Made by a program: the position numbers and the translations under genes. Shown piece by piece: positions 60,630-64,000 of a stretch of DNA of 64,000 nucleotides. The stretch spans positions 744,001 through 808,000 of the forward strand of contig NZ_JAMXST010000003.1 of NCBI RefSeq assembly GCF_024124905.1. Direction: 5' to 3'. Under the pieces are notes generated by a model. It searched no databases, was not told where the DNA came from, and saw only the letters and a list, made by a program, of their open reading frames with translations. The DNA comes from Cellulosimicrobium cellulans (GTDB lineage: Bacteria; Actinomycetota; Actinomycetes; Actinomycetales; Cellulomonadaceae). The first letter of the stretch is position 1. Each line of letters starts with the position of its first letter.

Positions 60630-62317
60630 GACGTCACCCCGAGCCCCGGCGACGCGGCGGCGCGGGCGGGCGGCCCGTCCGTGGCCGTCGCGGGGAGGAC
60701 CACGACGACGCGTGCACCGCCGAGGGTCGACGTCGTGAGGTCGACCGTCCCGCCGCGCCGTGCGGCCACGCGGCGGACCAGCGCGAGCCCGATGCCGCGG
60801 CCGTGCGGCCCCGCCTTCGTCGTGTACCCGGCGGCGAAGACGTCGGACCGGGCGCCCGGCGGGACGCCCGGACCGTCGTCCTCCACCACGACGACCACGC
60901 CGTCCCGCGTCGGCGCCGGGCCCTCGGTGTCGCGGTCCGTGACGAGCACCCGGACGTGACCGCCCGGCCCGGCGGCGTCGACCGCGTTGTCCACGAGGTT
61001 GCCGACCACGGTGAGGACGTCCCCGTGCAGCACGGCGCCGTCCGTGCCGTCCGGCGCGGCGAGGTGGGCGGCGGGCGAGACCTCGAGCCGTGAGCCGCGC
61101 TCGCGCGTCGTCGTCGCCTTGACGAGCAGCAGCGCGGCGACCTCGGGGGAGTGGACGCCGGGCGCGACGCCCGACGCCGTGAGCAGCCCGCCGTGGCCGG
61201 CACGCTCGATGAACGCGACCGCCTCGTCCGGCTGCCCCAGCTCGAGCAGGCCGGAGACGACGTGGAGCTTGTTCGCGAACTCGTGCGACTGCGCGCGGAG
61301 GGCGTCGGTCAGCCCGCGCGCCCCGTCGAGGTCGCGCAGGAGGGCGTGCAGCTCGGTGTGGTCGCGCAGGAGGAGCACGGTGCCGACCGGCCGCCCGTCG
61401 ACGCGCGCACGGTCGGCGCGGGCGAGCAGGACGCGCTCGCCCGCGAGCACGAGCGCCCCGCCCTCGTCGGCCTCCGGCCCCGGGCCGCCCGGCTCCGCGG
61501 TGCCGTCCGGCACGAGCGCGAGGAGCTGGTGGTCCAGGACGTCGTGCGCGGGCTGCCCGACGACCTCCGCGGTGGCGCCGAGCCCGAGCAAGCGCTGGGC
61601 CTCGTCGTTGACGAGCACCACCCGGCCCTCGCGGTCGATCGCGACGACGCCCTCGGAGATGCCGTGGAGCATCGCGTCCCGGGTCTCGAGCAGCGTGCCG
61701 ATCTCCTCCGGCTCCAGGCGGAAGATCCGGCGCCGCACGGCGCGCGTCACGAGGGCGGCGCACACGACCCCGAGCGCCGCCGCGGCGCTGAGGGCGGCGA
61801 GCAGCCACCCGAGGTCGTCGGCGAGGTCGTCCGCGAGGTGGGACTCGAGGATGCCGACGCTCGCCGTCCCGATGACCTCGCCGTCGGCGTCGAACACCGG
61901 GACCTTCACGCGCCACGACTCGCCGAGCGTCCCGGTCTGGGTGCCCGTCCAGACCTCCCCGGAGAGCGGGACGGACGGGTCCGTCGACACGCGCTCCCCG
62001 ATGCGGTCGGGCTCCGGGTGCGAGTAGCGCACGCCCGCGTCGTCGGTGACGACGACGTACGTGACGTCGGACGCCTCGCGGATGACCTCGGCGATGGGCT
62101 GGATCGTGGCGGCCGGGTCGTCGTCGTCAAACGCGTCGATGATCGCGGGCAGGCGTGCGACGGAGAGCGCGACGGCCGTCATGCGGTCGAGGTAGGCGTC
62201 GCGGAGCTGGCGCTGCTGCAGCGTCGAGGCGACCCCGCCGGCCGCGGACACGACCAGGAGCACGATGGCGACCTGCAGCACGAGGAGCTGCACACGGAGC
62301 GACACTGCCCGACCCAC
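60626..62317 (-). CDS. CitA/DcuS-type sensor histidine kinase
   Basis: A 563-residue sensor. The first membrane helix (11-32, LLVLQVAIVLLVVSAAGGVAS) is followed by an extracytoplasmic PAS-like sensor (35-170), a second helix (180-200), a cytoplasmic PAS domain (215-320; EGVVAIDREGRVVLVNDEAQRLLG) and the kinase core. The phosphoacceptor region is ALRAQSHEFANKLHVVSGLL (His in SHEF) and the ATPase ends GRGIGLALVRRVAARRGG. Sensors of this class read citrate, malate or fumarate. GTG 62317 is chosen because it precedes the first helix and has CACACT (62324-62329) 6 nt upstream. Confidence 0.93.
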   Translation of the reverse strand: MGRAVSLRVQLLVLQVAIVLLVVSAAGGVASTLQQRQLRDAYLDRMTAVALSVARLPAIIDAFDDDDPAATIQPIAEVIREASDVTYVVVTDDAGVRYSHPEPDRIGERVSTDPSVPLSGEVWTGTQTGTLGESWRVKVPVFDADGEVIGTASVGILESHLADDLADDLGWLLAALSAAAALGVVCAALVTRAVRRRIFRLEPEEIGTLLETRDAMLHGISEGVVAIDREGRVVLVNDEAQRLLGLGATAEVVGQPAHDVLDHQLLALVPDGTAEPGGPGPEADEGGALVLAGERVLLARADRARVDGRPVGTVLLLRDHTELHALLRDLDGARGLTDALRAQSHEFANKLHVVSGLLELGQPDEAVAFIERAGHGGLLTASGVAPGVHSPEVAALLLVKATTTRERGSRLEVSPAAHLAAPDGTDGAVLHGDVLTVVGNLVDNAVDAAGPGGHVRVLVTDRDTEGPAPTRDGVVVVVEDDGPGVPPGARSDVFAAGYTTKAGPHGRGIGLALVRRVAARRGGTVDLTTSTLGGARVVVVLPATATDGPPARAAASPGLGVTS

Positions 62318-62362
62318 CGCACCAGTGTGCCCCAGGCGGCAGGCCGCTCCGCCACGCGCCGT

Positions 62363-62415
62363 GACCACAACGACCGCAACGTCCGGATCGACCACAACGT
62401 CCAGTACGACCGCAG
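62363..62415. promoter_or_regulatory. Phased GACC(A/G)CAA(C) repeats between the sensor and tct genes
   Basis: Direct copies start at 62363 (GACCACAAC), 62372 (GACCGCAAC), 62390 (GACCACAAC) and 62408 (GACCGCAG), that is, spaced 9, 18 and 18 bp. They end about 25 bp before the tctC -10 box and are likely sites of the CitB-type regulator. Confidence 0.7.
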
Positions 62416-62440
62416 CCCCCGGCGGGCCGGGCGCCGCTCC

Positions 62441-62446
62441 TACGCT
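62441..62446 (+). promoter_or_regulatory. -10 box of tctC
   Basis: TACGCT with no -35 consensus, as expected of an activator-dependent promoter. The start codon is about 50 nt downstream. Confidence 0.5.
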
Positions 62447-62500
62447 CCCCGGACCAGGTCGTGAGGCCCGCGCCGGTGCGGGCCCGCTCAAGGAGGAGAC

Positions 62501-63559
62501 ATGCGATCCGTCGTCCGCCCGCTCCCCGGGCACCCCGTCCGTCCGCGCTCCGCGCTCTCCGTCTCGGCCCTCGCGGTCGGTCTGGGCTTCACGCTCGCCG
62601 CGTGCTCGGGGCTCGAGCCGAGCACCCCGCAGGGCGGGGGGTCGGCCGAGGCGGTGTCCGTCGACGAGCTGGCGATCATCGTGCCGGCCGACCCCGGCGG
62701 CGGCTGGGACCAGACCGGCCGCGCGATGCAGCAGAACCTGCAGGAGACCGGTCTCGTCGGCACGGCGACCGTCACCAACGTGGGCGGCGCGGGCGGCACC
62801 GTCGGGCTCGCGTCGCTCGCCACCACGTCCGAGCCCCACACCCTCATGGTCATGGGCCTCGTGATGGTCGGCGCGGTCGAGACGAACGAGTCGCAGGCCC
62901 GCCTCGAGGACACGACACCCATCGCGCGCCTCACGGAGGAGCAGCTGGTCGTCGTCGTCCCCGCCGAGTCCCCGTACCAGACGCTCGAGGACCTCGTCGC
63001 TGACGTCGTCGCGAACGGGAAGGACGTGTCGATCACGGGCGGTTCCGCGGGCGGCGCCGACCACATCTTCGCGGGCATGCTCCTGCAGGCCGCGGGCGTC
63101 GCCCCCGCGGACGTCGCGACGAAGCTCAACTACGTCCCGTACTCGGGCGGTGGCGAGTCGCTGGCGGCGCTCCTCGGCAACAAGGTCAGCGCCGGGATCT
63201 CGGGCGTCGCCGAGTACGCCGAGCAGATCAACGCCGGCGAGGTGCGTGCGCTGGCCGTCTCGGGCGGCGGGCGGACCACGACGCTCCCCGACACCCCGAC
63301 CGCGATCGAGGCGGGCTACGACGTCCACCTGACGAACTGGCGCGGCGTGGTGGCGCCGGGCGACCTGAGCGCCGCCGACCGGGAAGCGCTGGAGACCGTG
63401 GTCGAGGAGATGGCCACCTCGGAGGAGTGGCAGCTCACGCTCGAGGAGAAGGGGTGGGACGACGCGTTCCTCCTCGGCTCCGAGTTCGAGTCGTACCTCG
63501 GCGAGAACATCGCGGACATCCAGAAGACCCTCGTCGACATCGGGCTGGTCGCCCCGTGA
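62501..63559 (+). CDS. tctC: Tripartite tricarboxylate transporter binding lipoprotein
   Basis: A 352-residue extracytoplasmic substrate-binding lipoprotein of the TctCBA (TTT) family. The signal peptide ends in lipobox LAAC (about residue 35); the mature domain opens LAIIVPADPGGGWDQTGRAMQQNL, with the PGGGWD loop that binds the carboxylate in this family, and has NVGGAGGTVGL and DVATKLNYVPYSGGGESLAALLGNKV. It delivers citrate or a similar acid to TctAB. ATG 62501 follows AAGGAGGAGAC. It overlaps tctB by 4 nt. Confidence 0.95.
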   Translation: MRSVVRPLPGHPVRPRSALSVSALAVGLGFTLAACSGLEPSTPQGGGSAEAVSVDELAIIVPADPGGGWDQTGRAMQQNLQETGLVGTATVTNVGGAGGTVGLASLATTSEPHTLMVMGLVMVGAVETNESQARLEDTTPIARLTEEQLVVVVPAESPYQTLEDLVADVVANGKDVSITGGSAGGADHIFAGMLLQAAGVAPADVATKLNYVPYSGGGESLAALLGNKVSAGISGVAEYAEQINAGEVRALAVSGGGRTTTLPDTPTAIEAGYDVHLTNWRGVVAPGDLSAADREALETVVEEMATSEEWQLTLEEKGWDDAFLLGSEFESYLGENIADIQKTLVDIGLVAP

Positions 63560-64000
63560 GTGCCGACGCCCCCGAACCGGCCGACGTCGTCCCCCGCCCC
63601 GGGGCGACGTCGGCTCCGGTCGCCGACGACCACGTCGGCGCCCCGGCCGCCGGGGCACCCGCGGACGACACCCCCGCCGCGGGGCCCCGGCGGCGTCCCG
63701 GTGAGCTCGTCGTCGCCGGGACCACCGCAGCCCTCGGGGTCTTCGTGCTCGTCGACGCCGGGTCGATCGTCGTGCCCGGGTCGACGAACACGCTCGGGCC
63801 GCGCGCCTTCCCGTACCTGGTCGGGGGGATGCTCCTCGTCACCGGCCTCGTGCTGCTCGTCGCCGTCTGGCGCGGCCGCCTCGGCGACCCCGAGGAGGGG
63901 GAGGACGTCGACCCCGACGCCCGCACCGACTGGACGACGGTCGGGCTGCTCGGCGCCCTCCTGCTCGCGCACGTCTACTCCATCAACCTGCTCGGCTGGC
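63556..64000 (+). CDS. tctB: Tripartite tricarboxylate transporter small permease subunit, 5' part
   Basis: The gene runs off the window after 148 codons. A Pro/Ala/Asp-rich cytosolic N-terminus (about 50 residues, longer than usual) precedes the first helix LVVAGTTAALGVFVLVDAGSIVV, then GPRAFPYLVGGMLLVTGLVLLVAVW, the typical TctB (DUF1468) phrase, and the start of a third helix. GTG 63556 overlaps the tctC stop (GTGA). The large permease tctA should follow beyond the window. Confidence 0.9.
   Translation, partial: MSADAPEPADVVPRPGATSAPVADDHVGAPAAGAPADDTPAAGPRRRPGELVVAGTTAALGVFVLVDAGSIVVPGSTNTLGPRAFPYLVGGMLLVTGLVLLVAVWRGRLGDPEEGEDVDPDARTDWTTVGLLGALLLAHVYSINLLGW

Overview
The window comes from a very GC-rich actinobacterium. 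The gene set (fused MrpA/MrpB, dCTP deaminase of the actinobacterial type, DUF4190 and LppM-like proteins, TctCB with a CitA-type sensor, many leaderless genes, large secreted glycosidases) fits the Micrococcales, most likely a Cellulosimicrobium / Cellulomonas / Promicromonospora relative. This placement rests on gene content and protein style, not on a search. No phage, insertion sequence, CRISPR array or rRNA gene was seen; one tRNA (Gly, CCC) is present.

Layout. 1-2.9 kb: end of an efflux adaptor gene and a convergent OmpR-type two-component system. 3-27.3 kb: a carbohydrate-utilisation locus. It holds three very large secreted enzymes (an unclassified discoidin-repeat protein, a GH97 and a GH92), a MalEFG-like importer without its ATPase, a five-gene operon (ROK regulator, sugar-binding lipoprotein, single-NBD ATPase, permease, LacI regulator) and a cytoplasmic AGE-family sugar isomerase. 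27.4-30.1 kb: tRNA-Gly, a TM2 protein, dcd and a conserved hypothetical. 30.3-37.0 kb: a complete mrp Na+/H+ antiporter operon in A(B)-C-D-E-F-G order. 37-44 kb: a CDF transporter, alkylation repair genes, a hydrolase, a 3-hydroxyisobutyryl-CoA hydrolase-like protein and a ThuA protein. 44.5-52 kb: an LppM-like lipoprotein, clpB with a HAIR-type operator, a diacylglycerol kinase-like protein, udgX and a DUF2071 protein. 52-56 kb: a NarL-type two-component system beside an ABC-2 exporter. 56-64 kb: a peptidoglycan-binding protein, a TetR regulator, two DUF4190 proteins, exodeoxyribonuclease III, and a CitA/CitB-type two-component system divergent from tctC-tctB, which runs off the window.

How the glycan locus may work: the 14-bp palindrome TGACAGCGCTGTC(A/C/G) occurs at three control regions (before the discoidin enzyme, between the two divergent transporter operons, and before the GH92 gene). 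A single LacI-type regulator, probably the one encoded at 19.1-20.3 kb, could therefore switch the whole locus. The three secreted enzymes end in the same ~85-residue module with two conserved cysteines, the second being the penultimate residue of each protein. GH92 enzymes are exo-alpha-mannosidases, GH97 members of this subtype are inverting alpha-glucosidases, and AGE-family isomerases include mannose isomerases. The likely target is an alpha-linked mannose/glucose glycan, such as yeast mannan or high-mannose N-glycan; this is inference.

Non-coding structure stands out. A dispersed hairpin (core GCCGAACCCGGGGTCGCTCC and its complement) occurs five times downstream of genes between 2.9 and 40.5 kb. 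A second hairpin family (core CGAGGGAGAGCC) occurs after clpB and as a four-arm array at 54.0 kb. Many single genes have a TANNNT-like -10 element 6-7 nt before the start codon, the mark of leaderless transcription, and this fixes several start sites.
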